A stretch of 64,000 nt of DNA from Ajuga chamaepitys (GCA_958295605.1 OY282500.1:53040268-53104267); one strand, 5' to 3'. Shown: positions 1-10,889, counted from the stretch's first letter. Made by a program: numbers and translations. The notes: generated by a model from the letters alone, not told the origin.

Positions 1-180
1 AAACAAATTAATACTTTTTACAAGAGAAAGTGATACTTTTACACATAAAAGTGAAACTTTTGCTACAAGAAGTGATACTTTTTTTTTAAAAAAAAAAGTG
101 ATACTTTTACAGATAAACGTAATACTTTTATTACAAAAAGTAATAATTTTTTCCGATCACACCTTGTAACGATCGTGTGA
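1..180. repeat. AT-rich direct-repeat block, core AGTGATACTTTTA (copy 1)
   Basis: The block is a degenerate array of roughly 20-25-bp units with core AGTGATACTTTTA. It ends in a short palindromic stretch containing GATCGTGTGACGATC near 173-187. The same unit plus GTGTGACG-type ends recurs at 16490-16700 and 17613-17872, so it looks like a dispersed non-autonomous element. This copy is cut by the window start. Family unknown. Confidence 0.5.
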
Positions 181-1189
181 CGATCTCATAGAAATTTTTA
201 CCTTTTTTGGGGTAAACAATACGTTGAAAAACATGATTTGCTACAGAGTGTATACTTACACACAATTAACGTACCACCAAAATGCAAGGTACAAGATATG
301 TGTGTGTACATAGATATACAAGGAATGCTAACGCATAGATGTATAGGTAACAAATTTCATCACAAATATATACATATTCTCTTTCAAATATGCATATATA
401 TGTCTGTAAATGTGTGGACATTTCTCGATAAGAATTTAAATCACCTTTCCTTTCAGGCCTTCAGCTTAAGCACAGAGAAAAGACGGTAAATAAAGAAAAA
501 ACAATGCTTTTAAGTTGGTCTAGTGGTTGCGATTCTTGTGTCTCATACAAATAAATAAAAAGGGAGTTGTCAAAATTTGGATCTGGTTTTGGCGAAATAA
601 CTCTCAATATGTTATTTTGGTCTTCAAACAAAAGCATTATGATTTCATAGCCACACTTATTAATTATATATATAATGCGCAACCATGTAGGTTAGCACGT
701 TAGATAGAAATATTGTTACATTTTATTTCATGCATTATTATAATGAATTAGTTTTTTTGGCCCCATGACTTTAGTATTCTTTTTTATGTGACATGACTAA
801 TAGTCACTGCTATAAAAGCACCGCTAAAAAGAAACAAAACAACTACAAAAGTCTACTAAACCAAATTACGCACTACATCTTTTAGTTTTATGTATTTTCT
901 GTTTTATATTAACGTGAGTTTTGAATGTACAATATTTTTTACATAAAAGATTGTTTTATACATGTATTGTACTCTCAAGTTTAAAATTTTGGATAGGCAG
1001 TCATAGATGTCACAATTATTACCTTTGATCATTCTCTTCACCTTGATGTTACTACATACGTTTCTCTCATAACTTTCTTTCTTGTCAACAAAACCCAAAA
1101 TAGTAACTTTTTCAAAAGAACAAATAAATATAACCCAGGGGACTCATGAGTACAGGGGGAAACCTAAAGACAAAAGACGCAGGGAAGAG
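181..1189. other. AT-rich intergenic DNA, no gene seen
   Basis: No coding potential, RNA gene or clear repeat end was found. Short open frames here have low-complexity translations and no recognisable domain. Confidence 0.5.
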
Positions 1190-1516
1190 CAATCACAAAA
1201 ATATTTTTAGAAATTACATGTCTACAAGTTATTACTATAGAATAGTCACTTTTAATAAGATGAAAAAAACTTTTTTTGCAATTATATTATAGTTACTAAC
1301 GTATTTGTAACTATTTTTTGCAACCACTTTGTAGTTGCTAATGTATTTATAACTACAAGTAGTTGTAAAAAAACTTATCATATTGTAGCAACTTTTGGTT
1401 AAATTGAATAAAATATTTTATGTCACTACTAATAGTTATAAAAGAGATTATTTTTAGTAACCACTCTTGTAATTAAAAAAAGAGTAACGGCAAATACATT
1501 TGTTTTTTCTGTAGTG
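1190..1516 (-). mobile_element. CACTA-type MITE, one end degraded
   Basis: The right end reads GGCAAATACATTTG then TTTTTTCTGTAGTG, the reverse complement of a CACTACAG... CACTA terminus. The interior (gcaac/gtaac motifs, AGTTGCTAATGTATT) matches the better-preserved copy at 23958-24308 in opposite orientation. The left terminus near 1190 has decayed, so that boundary is approximate. Confidence 0.5.
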
Positions 1517-1844
1517 GGGGTGGTTAATGTAGGCTTAACTGGGCGAAGAAAATACTAAATTTGAAAACCTTAAGTTGAGATATAAAATTGAATGATGAAA
1601 TTGTATATAGTACGATTTCACCATGTCAAATTGATATTGAAAAGTTATATTGTGATCAGATTTTTTAGTAAGGATAATGCTGCCCAATACTGTCCAGATT
1701 TTTTTTTTTGTTTTAATAAATGAATTAAAAATTATTGATGAAAAATATTTGTGAAGGTTGTAATTAAATTTTTAACATTAATATTCGATTAGAGGTGAAA
1801 AAAGATTGTAAGATTTTTGTAGTGCTTCAAATGCTAATTAATAT
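1517..1844. other. AT-rich spacer, no gene seen
   Basis: Nothing recognisable except the sequence GCTGCCCAATACTGTCCAG near 1679-1697, which resembles the palindrome in the adjacent duplication. Confidence 0.4.
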
Positions 1845-2102
1845 TTAAATTTCGTCATGTGATGTAACTTTAATTAGAAGATGATCGAAACAATTCAAAT
1901 TTAAAAAAAAAAAAAAAATCTGTCCATGGGCAGATTCAGCCCAAAAAGTAAGTTTTTCTAGTAATGATTGGATTAAATTTCGTCATGTGATGTAATTTTA
2001 ATTAGAAGATGATCGAAACAATTTAAATTTAAAAAAAAAAAAAAAAAATCTGTCCATGGGCAGATTCAGCCCAAAAAGTAAGTTTTTCTAGTAATGATTG
2101 GA
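1845..2102. repeat. Tandem duplication, two copies of about 128 bp
   Basis: Two head-to-tail copies begin at about 1845 and 1973. They differ by only a few substitutions and by poly(A) tract length. Each carries the near-perfect 16-bp palindrome TCTGTCCATGGGCAGA followed by TTCAGCCCAAAAAG. The high identity implies a recent local duplication. Confidence 0.85.
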
Positions 2103-2278
2103 TGACAGTGGAATGGAAAACTTAGAATATGTTTGTTTATGAATTAAAGGGATGAAAGTCTGAACGTGAAAACCTCACTTTCCACCCTTTCTTCCGTTTT
2201 TGAGGTTTCTTTCAGTTTCTTAGTAAAAAGGGGCGACGAAACGCGCTTTCACATCTTCTTAACCCGAAACACGGAAAA

Positions 2279-2629
2279 AAATCATTGGCTTATCAAATTA
2301 TCTATCGAGCCATGAAAAAAATTCAACAAAAGACAGAAACAAATCCACTATATGTTTTACGTCAAGCAATACGCGGAGTAACTCCCAATATAGCAGTAAA
2401 AGCACGACGTGTAGGTGGATCGACTCATCAAGTTCCCATTGAAATAGGATCCACACAAGGAAAAACACTTGCCATTCGTTGGTTATTAGCGGCATCCCAA
2501 AAACGTCCGGGTCGAAATATGGCTTTCAAATTAAGTTCCGAATTAGTGGATCCTACACTTTCATGTCTACAACTCCATTCATCCGATTACTACAGGGATG
2601 AGCCTAATCTGGAATCTACTCGTATTTAG
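2279..2629 (+). pseudogene. rps7: Nuclear plastid DNA: rps7 fragment with foreign 3' tail
   Basis: The frame encodes a stretch typical of plastid ribosomal protein S7: SLAYQIIYRAMKKIQQKTE, then AIRGVTPNIAVKARRVGGST, then HQVPIEIGSTQG, then RPGRNMAFKLSSELVD. In the family S7 is about 155 residues and helps nucleate the 30S head. Here the first ~40 residues are missing and similarity stops after SSELVD. The final ~25 residues (from PTLSCLQ to ESTRI) are not S7 and may come from another organellar segment joined at 2548-2551. The copy lies among nuclear repeats, has no ATG or transit peptide, and is not expected to function. A plastid-derived tract of a mitochondrial genome as immediate source is possible. 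Confidence 0.85.
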
Positions 2630-3770
2630 TATTGGACAATTAACCTATTTTTTAAAATAAAGGGGTGGTTCAACAAAAAGCTGTCTCTAAAACCATGAAA
2701 AGGAAATTTCTAGATCTCGCATCACTTAAATTGAATTGTGGAAATATGATAATCTCTTTCATTGTGTATTCCTCGAAAACCCCCGCCCACATCACCATTC
2801 ATACACCTAGGAATCAACAAGACGAAAACCAAATTTAATGTTTGTTTTAGAAAAGAATGTGGTGAAATTAATAAAATATTATCAAATGATCAATAAATAA
2901 TGATTAAAATATATTAAAAGTTTAAATAATAATTAATAAAATTATTTAAATTAATTTATGAGAACGTGAAAATTCATAAACAAACATACTTAGTGATGGT
3001 TGAAAATGAAGAAGAAAGGTAATAATAAATGTGAGGGGCTATAATCGGGTAGGATTTTATTGGAACAGTAAGAATCACTTAGGATCCTCTAGTCCATTTT
3101 TAGTCTATCTCAATCGTATTCCACTTCAAAATCGAGTCAATTATAATTATTTTGTTTTGCAATTTATGAATTTAAAGTTCATTATTTAGGTTTAGGATTC
3201 AGGATTCAGGATTCAGGAATCATGCAGATTCCGTGTTTAAGGTCTAGGGTTCGATTTTCTTGGACTAGGGTATATTATTTATTGTAAACTTACGATTTAA
3301 TGATTCACGGTTCATGGCTCATAATTTAATGATTCAGTGTTCATAATTCAATGATTCATAGTGTAGGGTTTATAATTTTTGTGTTCGAAGTTCACAATTC
3401 ATGATGTATTGCTCGATTATAAAATGAGACATGATTGAAACAGGATAAATGTCAGATAAATAATCCCGAATATAGTAGTCTGACAGTCAAAATTCGTTGG
3501 AGTAAGTCCGGGAATGATGGAACATTTATTTGATTATAATAATGAGACTTCACAAGGGCAACCACCCTTAGGAGGACCACTTGTACCACACACAAACTGT
3601 GAAAGGTAGTAACCATGCACGCACTTAAGCCTTTTCTTCCTAAGACTGACAAACAACCACAGAGACACAGATAGTAAAAACAGAAAATAATGCCGCACAG
3701 AACCTGGCAGCAATTGCAAACCTCTGCCCACCAAAGTTGCACCCTTAGAAGCCGCAGGGATTTGAATATC
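2630..3770. other. Intergenic, with short GATTCA-type repeats
   Basis: No gene was seen before the glutaredoxin start. Positions 3185-3218 hold three copies of AGGATTC. Positions 3296-3410 hold repeated AATGATTCA / TTCATAATT units. The part nearest 3771 should contain the glutaredoxin promoter and 5' UTR, but no TATA box is convincing. Confidence 0.4.
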
Positions 3771-4052
3771 ATGGTGAAGGAAAACGCAGTGATAGTGTTT
3801 GCAAAGAGGGGCTGCTGCTTGGGCCATGTGGTGAACCGCTTGCTTCAAGTTGTGGGGGCCAACCCCGCCGTGTACGAGGTGGAGGACAAAGATGTGGACA
3901 GTGTCGCCAGTCAGCTTGGCGGCGGAAACCTGCAATTTCCGGCGGTGTTCATTGGGGGCCGCTGGTTTGGTGGACTAGAACGGATCATTGCTGCTCATAT
4001 CACGGAGGAGCTCACTCCCTTGTTAAAAATAGCTGGAGCATTGTGGTTATGA
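3771..4052 (+). CDS. CC-type (ROXY-class) glutaredoxin, active site CCLG
   Basis: A 93-residue single-exon protein. Family knowledge: CC-type glutaredoxins are plant-specific small thioredoxin-fold proteins of nucleus and cytosol that bind glutathione and modulate TGA bZIP factors in flower development, jasmonate/salicylate crosstalk and nitrogen signalling. Seen here: beta-strand AVIVFAKRG, active site C15-C16-L17-G18, then ANPAVYEVEDKD, a cis-proline strand FPAVFIGGRWFGG, and the C-terminal tetrapeptide ALWL, which in the class mediates TGA/TOPLESS interaction. The start at 3771 puts the first strand within ten residues. An upstream in-frame ATG at 3690 would add 27 residues unlike the family and is not preferred. 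Usual length is about 99-105, so the N-terminus is slightly short. The CCxG site lacks the second catalytic cysteine of CCxC forms, suggesting monothiol chemistry. Confidence 0.88.
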   Translation: MVKENAVIVFAKRGCCLGHVVNRLLQVVGANPAVYEVEDKDVDSVASQLGGGNLQFPAVFIGGRWFGGLERIIAAHITEELTPLLKIAGALWL

Positions 4053-5509
4053 CTGCTTAATTGCTACTACTATTTGTTTTCTTTTATATACTTTTTTCTT
4101 GTGCTACCTCCTTAAAACTCAATCAAACCTTTATTTCCTTCTTTTTTTTTTTATATATATATTTTATTTCTCTTATTTCGCGTTCCACGTAGGAACACAC
4201 AAAACCACCTATTACATTTGTGTGTTATATCATGTGTTTCACAACGTTTACTATGCAACACATATATTTAATGTTTTCATTAGTTAATATTTGTTATACA
4301 TTAAAGGCAGAAGATGAATGATAGAATAATTTGGAATAGAGGATTTCATATAGGGACGGACCTATGCTTCGGGCGGGAGTGGCCTTGGCCCCCCTCATCC
4401 ATCTCCTACCTCACTATTTTTATGTCTAAAATATATATAATATGTACGTTTTGTATTTATTTTAAAGAATGTGTGTATATTTTGACCCTCCTCAAAATTA
4501 GAAAATACTAATTTACATAATATGAAATAAAAACACTCTAAATTCTACCAATTTACCGATTTTGCTACATGGTGCAAAATCGTCATACATATGTTAAGTA
4601 CATGTGTTTTGTAATATTTAATATATTGATCATTTATGTTATTTATATAGTTATAAGTAGAGATTATATTTTCTAAATGTGTGAACTTTATTTGAATACT
4701 TTATTAGTAGAAGTTCATGTTATTCATGCAACTTTAAAAAATTATATAAAATTATTTACTAATTATTTTCCAATATTGTTATACTATGTTATTCTATATG
4801 ATGTTAGTAGTATATGGTTAAAATTTGAAGGCATTTCCTTAAGTTTATGATTTTTAATGAATTTTATAATATAAGCTGATTTTACGCATAAAATAATTAA
4901 ATTTACTCCTAGAAGATGATTTTTATAAATTTATTCCCTTCCAAGTTTTAAAAATTATTTTACTATGTTATATTATGTAAATTTAGGAGTTTATAATTAA
5001 AATTTGAGAAGTTTTCGTGAATTATATGATTTATATTGAATTTTACAAGATAGGCTAGTCTTAAAGCCTAAAAACTACAGTTTTCTAAAAAGATGTGTTT
5101 ATCCTATATTATTCTAACTTCTTGTTAACATGACAACATGAGTATAACAATATGTTAGCTGCATAACATGTATGTTACTATGTTATTATGTTAAAGTATT
5201 CTAAATGTGATTAAATGTATAAGTATAAGTATACATGTGCACTAGTTATATATACAAGCTTAGATTATGATAGATATAATAAGTTATGACCAATAGAACA
5301 AGAATAAAGAAAGCTATAAGACTAAAGGTCTCAATTGATGAGTGTAGTACGAGTTGAACCGAACATTGGAGCTTCTTCGAAACAATCCAATCAAACAACA
5401 TCAACATCGATCAAAAAATGTCTTCATGAAAAGTGGACTATGTAGCATTTATACTATTGAATTTGTATTGTGATTGATATGTTTGCCTTCAGACTTAAGA
5501 CTACTCTCT
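4053..5509. other. AT-rich intergenic DNA
   Basis: No gene was seen. Positions 4350-4410 (GGACGGACC... GGCGGGAGTGGCC) are a GC-rich scrap resembling dispersed plant repeats. The rest is low-complexity AT with repeated TATGTTA/ACATGT words. Confidence 0.4.
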
Positions 5510-5705
5510 AGTCATAAGATGGACTTTTGAGTCGTAAGATTGGCTCATAAGTGGAATGCTTTCGAGTCGTAAGATTAGCTCTTAAGTGATCTTAACAATA
5601 TGATTTCGAGTCGTCAGATGGGCTCCTAGTCAGACTCTTAAGTCGTAAGATTGGCTCCTAAATCACAGAATATGGCTTTTGCGTCGTAAGATTGGCACCT
5701 AAGTC
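5510..5705. repeat. Degenerate minisatellite, unit GAGTCGTAAGATTGGCTC
   Basis: Five or more imperfect copies of an 18-bp core (for example GAGTCGTAAGATTGGCTC, GAGTCGTAAGATTAGCTC, AAGTCGTAAGATTGGCTC). They are separated by irregular spacers that repeat a shorter CTTAAGT/CCTAAGT word. No coding potential was seen. Confidence 0.75.
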
Positions 5706-6179
5706 AAGGATGTATATCATGGTGCATATTCATTTAGTACAACTGCTCATAGAGTTCTCCCACTAGGTTCGCATAACTCATGATGTTATTCTTATTTTCA
5801 GGACCAACGGATAACAGGGAATCTAGTTAGTGCAGACAAGTCCCCAATAAAAAGAATAAGAATAAAGTAAATACATTTGAAGTTAAGTATCAAAGTAGAG
5901 GTTTTAATTTACATTGATTAATTAAATTTGCAAGTGTTTTGAAATAGTTTTAAAGTTAAGTAAAAAGTTTGGAAATGTTGAAGTTATAAGTATTTTATCT
6001 TCTAAATATTTTTAAGTTAGAAGTTTCTACTACTTATGATATTTTAAAATATATCAGATATTTTAACTCAAAGATGTGGGTTTTTATACGAATTAGCTTT
6101 TTATTTAAATAATAGTTTAATTAATTATTAAGAAAATTTTCTAACTCGTATTTTTCTTAAAAGGTCTTCCGTTGATAAA
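5706..6179. other. AT-rich intergenic DNA
   Basis: Nothing recognisable beyond runs rich in TTTTAAAG and AAGTTA. Confidence 0.35.
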
Positions 6180-7834
6180 TTTTCTAAAAATAGAAGTATG
6201 TTTTAGTGACAATCCTTCAGCTGCTTGACACGTCGGTTTCTAACCTAGTGTTCCGCAAGTGTATGGTTGTAGGTGTAGTAGCGGCAGTCAAGGTTGACCC
6301 CACAAGAAATAGATTTTAGGTAGTTCGATACCTCGATACTCTAGGATTGTCCTAACTAGATATTAAATTGCAAGAGGTTGATTTTACCAAAACTAAAGAA
6401 TTTAACTAATTAACTAAATTACTCAAGTAACTATGACTTAACACTTGACATACAAAGAGGATTAACAATCAGTGAGAAAAGGTATCCTAGGGCTTCGATT
6501 TCAGGATATTACTTCAATGTTGAATATGATTAACCTATAGATTTACCAATTCTAGTGTTTATTAGGCGGCACGACAATAATCTAACCCTTCTCTCGAAGC
6601 GATTAGACCGTTGATTAATTACGCTAATTACCCTCTCGAGTCAATTAAACCTAATAACTCCCAAACGATCCTAAGCCACGGCCTACACAGTCATAGACAA
6701 CTGCGCTCTATGTCATAAGTCTGATAACTATTCCCTCCTCTCGAAGCGGAATTGTTAAACTAAATTACTAAATCTAGGTGATCAAGCTAAATTTAGTTAT
6801 AAGCACAAACATAGAGATAAACACGTAAAGAACGGAATTAATAAATTAAATCATAATCAAAACATTGTCATAATAATCCCTACTCTCTAACCCTGGGACA
6901 CAAAAAGTTTAGCTACTCATGCCTAGCAATAACCCAATACAAGTTTCTACGGAAAACATTGTAAAAGATTAAACCAGAAAAGAACGACTAAACCCAGGTG
7001 AATCCGTCTCAATGATCTTCGTATTCTTCATCTTCTAACTCGTTTTATAGGTAACGTCGATGATGATGTACTGATTCTCCTTAAAACTCAAGCTTGGGGT
7101 CCTTTTTATAGAGTTGGGGACGAATCTTTGGGAAGATAGGATCAAAATCCTACTAAAATTAGGAAATTTTCGTAGAATAGGACTTCTGACATGGCCTCGT
7201 ACAAGCTATGACGCGACCGCGTCCATTTATACCCAAAATACCTCAAAACAGGTGATTTTGACGTGGCCGTGTTGGCCTTTTGACGCGGCCGCATCCCGTT
7301 TGCGCAGACGAGTTTTTAGGTCTGACTTCCAAGCCATTTTGAAGGGTCTTCAGGTCATTTTTGGGATTTGTCTCTTTCAAGCAAAGTTGTAGCCCTTTGA
7401 ATCAACTTTCTAACGCCACTAATTTCACCTCAATCGGAGTTGTAGATCTCGAGATATGGACAAAACTTCACTTTCGAGACACTTTTTGACACGGCCGTGT
7501 TCCATATTTGACGCGGCCGTGTTGGTTAGGCAATGTATTTTCCATGTTTTAGGCCACTTTTGAAGCGGACGTGTTGTGTATGTGACGCGGCCGTGTCTGA
7601 AATTTTTTAGCTCTGGTTTGTCCTCTTTTCGTCCGTTTTGACCCTATTTGACTTGTTTCTTCTTCGAACTTCATCCAAATGGAATAAAATTACCTAATTA
7701 ACTTCAAAACAAGTCAAAACACATCAAATGACCCAATGTGATAAATATAAATGAACGCCGGTCAAATATGCACTTAAATGATATAAAATATGATCCTAAA
7801 TCGACCTAAATACATGCATAATTAACGTGTATCA
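6180..7834 (-). mobile_element. LTR of a Ty3/gypsy (Tat/Athila-like) element, reverse orientation
   Basis: Read on the minus strand, the segment starts TGATACACG at 7834 and passes through a GC-motif block, a U3/R-like region and a U5-like region containing GTGGGGTCAACCTTG. That last motif corresponds to the GTGGGATCGACC element near the 3' ends of the gypsy LTRs at 56408 and 27680. The CTCGAGAGG tract near 6640 resembles the CGAGTCAAGG tract of the 54814 LTR. No partner LTR, primer-binding site or gag was found beside it, so it is a solo or truncated LTR. The left boundary is uncertain. Confidence 0.55.
7195..7600. repeat. GC-rich palindromic motif array GACGCGGCCGTGTT inside the LTR
   Basis: At least seven variants of GACGCGGCCGYGTY occur (near 7210, 7261, 7279, 7490, 7509, 7563, 7582), spaced about 20-210 bp apart in otherwise AT-rich DNA. 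Each centres on CGGCCG, or on one-base variants of it such as CGACCG or TGGCCG. Comparable motifs occur in the LTRs at 55050-55380 and 59165-59490 and in the segment at 35205-35345. Confidence 0.75.
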
Positions 7835-7859
7835 CTACTTGCGGGGCTGGGGTGTTACA

Positions 7860-8141
7860 ATGACAGATGCTGAGCAATCAGAGGCATACGTGGAAGAGGC
7901 TGGTGGAATTGATGAGAAGCAACACCTATATAGGATGAGGATAGTGGCTCGTTCACTCATCAAGAGTAAAACCAGAAACTCAGCCACATCACTTTTTGAC
8001 CAAGATGCAATGCAGAGGCATATGGAGAACCAAGTAGAGCAACAGGTCACTCAGGGAGTAGATGCCATGAAGGTTGATATAATAGCTGAGATACGTGCTA
8101 AGCTTGAGGCCAGGGCCGATCCTAATGTTATAGTGGCCTGA
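7860..8141 (+). CDS. Unrecognised 93-residue ORF, probably transposon-derived
   Basis: I do not recognise this protein. From the ATG it is acidic and hydrophilic (TDAEQSEAYVEEAGG...), with a region rich in Gln, Glu and Met (DQDAMQRHMENQVEQQVTQG) and a likely amphipathic C-terminal helix (IIAEIRAKLEARADP). The composition would suit the coiled-coil tail seen downstream of plant transposase domains. It starts just beyond the reverse LTR and is followed by the GGGGCCCCTAC... repeat scrap, so it may be one exon of a decayed element that also includes the CACTA end near 9749. An independent small gene cannot be excluded. Confidence 0.25.
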   Translation: MTDAEQSEAYVEEAGGIDEKQHLYRMRIVARSLIKSKTRNSATSLFDQDAMQRHMENQVEQQVTQGVDAMKVDIIAEIRAKLEARADPNVIVA

Positions 8142-8993
8142 GTCGAGTAAAAATTTGGGGCCCCTACTTTCTCATACATTAAAGTAAGTATGAAAACATA
8201 AAAAAATACATAATATTCAAAAAAAATCCATTGTCTTTAAAATAACATGACAAGTCAAATAAGTTACTTAAAAACAATACGTCTTACAGTTTTAGCAGCA
8301 ATGAAAAAAATGATTGTGTACAAACAACAATGAAAAAAATCATCAAACAACTATGAAAATTTCATCATTGACTGTGTACCAACAATAATGAAAAAAAATA
8401 CACATATATGAATAAGCATAATTGGGGGTTGGGTTACAAAATTTCATGAATTAACATAATAACATGATAAAGAATAATATCGACAATAAATTACCTCTTT
8501 TTATGATGGTATTGATTTAGCTAGGGTTCTAGCAAAATTGAACAACCCCTCAAATTATGGAGTATTAAGAAACTTCTAACACAAAGTTATAAAAAAAGAT
8601 GATTAGATGACCATTCTCCAAAAATTAATTTTCAATTCTACCTCTCCTACTCTTTTTTCCACTTTTCCCCTCTTTCTTTTCTCTATTTTATGTTCCCTTC
8701 CTCTGTTCTTTATCCAGTCAGCAGTACTGCAGTAGGCTCTACTTCTATTTTCAAAATGATACGCGCTATCAGAAGAATAAAGAAAAAAAAACGAGAATTA
8801 AAGAAAAACAGAATTGGGCTGTAATTTTCGAACCTAATTTGGTCTGGGTGGCCCATTTGCTCTTGAGAAGGATGTTCATTTCATTTTGAAAGATACAAAA
8901 TTTACACAGCTAGGTGTCGAACCCGTTACCTGTTAGCGCTAGAATAGTTTCCTACCAACAACCAAGACAATCAATTCTGAAATATTTTTACAT

Positions 8994-9039
<46 letters not shown>

Positions 9040-9559
9040 TATCAAATAATTTGGGGGCCCCTAAATTTCTCGTTTTTTGGGAGGCCTGAGGCGACCTACT
9101 CTTCCGCCTCACGGGAAGAGCGGCCCTGCTTGAGGCAACATTCGTCGCTCGAGTACAATCGTCTGTCACACTCATGTTACAAGAACTTCAATCCAAAGGT
9201 TTACTTCCTTCATTTGTCCAACTCCCCTCTCGGACCTCACGTGGTGGTGATGATGTAGAGGACGATGCTTACATTGAGGACGATGCTTGTGGTGATGATG
9301 TTGAGGAGGACGATGCTTGTGGTAATGAATTTGTGGAGGATGATGCTAACTTAGGTGATGATTAAACTATGTTTTATGCTTAAAGTATATATATTTTGAT
9401 GCTTATTATATTTGATGATAAAACTATATTTTATGTTAAACATTTACAACTTTGGTAGATTGACATGTACGTTTATCGTATTATATAATGTTTGTTACGA
9501 ATTTTAAAGTTTATTAAGTGTAAATTAATTGTCATAACAGGTTCTATGTTAAAATATAA
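8142..9559. other. Intergenic/transposon-derived, includes a (TA)n tract
   Basis: Positions 8999-9036 are a (TA)n microsatellite. GGGGCCCCTA occurs near 8158 and 9054. The second copy is followed by a GC-rich stretch (GGCCTGAGGCGACC ... AGAGCGGCCCTGCTTGAGGC) of a kind often dispersed in plant genomes. Positions 9240-9365 translate to an Asp/Glu/Gly repeat (EDDACGDD-like), low complexity with no assignable function. Confidence 0.4.
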
Positions 9560-9749
9560 ATAAAATTATAGAAAGAAACTCAGATAGCATAGTGATGAAA
9601 ATTTTTTGTTGCTAAGCTTCATAGCAAAGCAATTGTACTAATATAATGACGAAATAAAGACGAATTTTTTTATATTTTTTTTTCATTTTTTTTGTAAGAT
9701 AACTCCGTTACTAATATAGGCAAGATAGTGACGGTAAATTTTAGTAGTG
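9560..9749. mobile_element. CACTA-type transposon terminus
   Basis: The segment ends ...CAAGATAGTGACGGTAAA then TTTTAGTAGTG. In reverse complement that is CACTACTAAAATTTACCGTC, the form of a CACTA terminal inverted repeat. Subterminal TGACG/ACGAA words precede it. The partner end was not found, so the element is partial or extends into the unassigned DNA to the left. Confidence 0.45.
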
Positions 9750-10650
9750 GTTTATTGACTCACCAAAAGTCCCTCTCTTTCCTTTTTTCGGCCCCCATGA
9801 AAGTCGTTGAACTCTTTGTTGATATTTTTCTGAAGTTGAATGGCTTCCCAAGTATTATAGTGTCAAATAGGGATGACCGTGTTTCTCAGTGCATTTTGAA
9901 ACAGTCGTTCGAACTCAGTAACACAACACTACCTATCAGTCTCAAACAGATGGCAGACGGAGGTCACCAATCGTATGTTGGAGCAATATTTGCGATTATT
10001 TACTCAAAGAAAATCGATGGCATGGGTGAAATTCTTACATGGGCAAAGTATTGTTACAACGCAAGCTACCACAATGGTTTACATATAACCCCGTACTAGG
10101 CATTATGTGGCAGATTACCCTCACATCATCCCCACTACAAGCTTAACACTATGACAGTTAAGGTGATGGATGACATCGTCCTGCATGAAAGCAAACTTGA
10201 TCAAAGATTAGCCGTGCATGAAACAGAAGACAGATAACCACATAAGGGAGTTGCACTTTGAAATTTGAGATTTGGTGATGGTCAAATTGTAGAGTTGTTG
10301 ATAGACTTGAGGGCTTCACCACCTTTCGAGAAGCAGGGACAGAGGTATTTTGGTCCATTTAAGGTGGTGGAATGAAATGGGGAACTGGTGTATAGGTTGG
10401 AACTTCCACCTGGTAGTAAGATTCACACGATTTTCCATTTTGTCTAATAAAACCATTCAAAGGGGAAAATGCTCCATTAGCGATTCCGCTACGCTCCGAC
10501 ACTTAAGATAACCACCCGATCCTGAAGCCAATTGCCACCTATGCCAGGGTTGAAAGGTGAAACAAGGTTTGATTCGATGTTCGTTTCATCGGCAAAGGGG
10601 ATAATACAACCCAAAAGAAAGGCCCAACCGAAGAAGAACCCAAGCCCACT
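9750..10650 (+). pseudogene. Ty3/gypsy integrase C-terminal region and chromodomain-side relic
   Basis: Broken frames show chromovirus-type integrase hallmarks in order: VVELFVDIFLKLNGFPSIIV, then a degraded DDE-region stretch (SNRDDRV...), WAKYCYNASYH, RYFGPFKVVE, YRLELPPGSKIH, then PFKGENAPLAIPL and NHPILKPIAT. The order and spacing match the end of gypsy pol, where integrase inserts element cDNA. Stops and frameshifts are frequent (near 10098, 10236, 10374 and in the linker). The 5' part of pol is missing because a CACTA terminus abuts at 9749. The relic is non-functional. Confidence 0.8.
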
Positions 10651-10889
10651 GGCATCTTGGAATAAGGATTCTTTTGTTGGTGACATGGCTAGATAATTAA
10701 TCCTAGTGAGTTCTATTAGTACTAGAGAGGTACTGTTAAATATCATAATGAGGAGAGTGAAAGAGCAAGAAATCTTTTGTCGATTTCGGAGCTTCTATGC
10801 TCGAAAGGTGCTTTCTGAAGTCATAAAACGGGTCACTGTAAGAGTAAAACATAAATATTCAAATAAATAATAAAATTTTGCACACTCTC

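Noticed and set aside
515..545. tRNA-like A-box sequence TGGTCTAGTGGTTGCGATTC
   Set aside because: No B box follows, so neither a tRNA gene nor a SINE can be supported.
3534..3935. 133-codon minus-strand frame over the glutaredoxin gene
   Set aside because: It is the antisense shadow of a real coding sequence with clear glutaredoxin motifs on the plus strand; its own translation has no domain.
5510..5705. CRISPR-like spaced direct repeats
   Set aside because: Repeat units are diverged, spacing is irregular and the window is plant nuclear DNA; it is a minisatellite.
8885..8945. Possible tRNA B box (GGGTTCGACACC on the minus strand)
   Set aside because: No convincing A box at the right distance and no cloverleaf; left unassigned.
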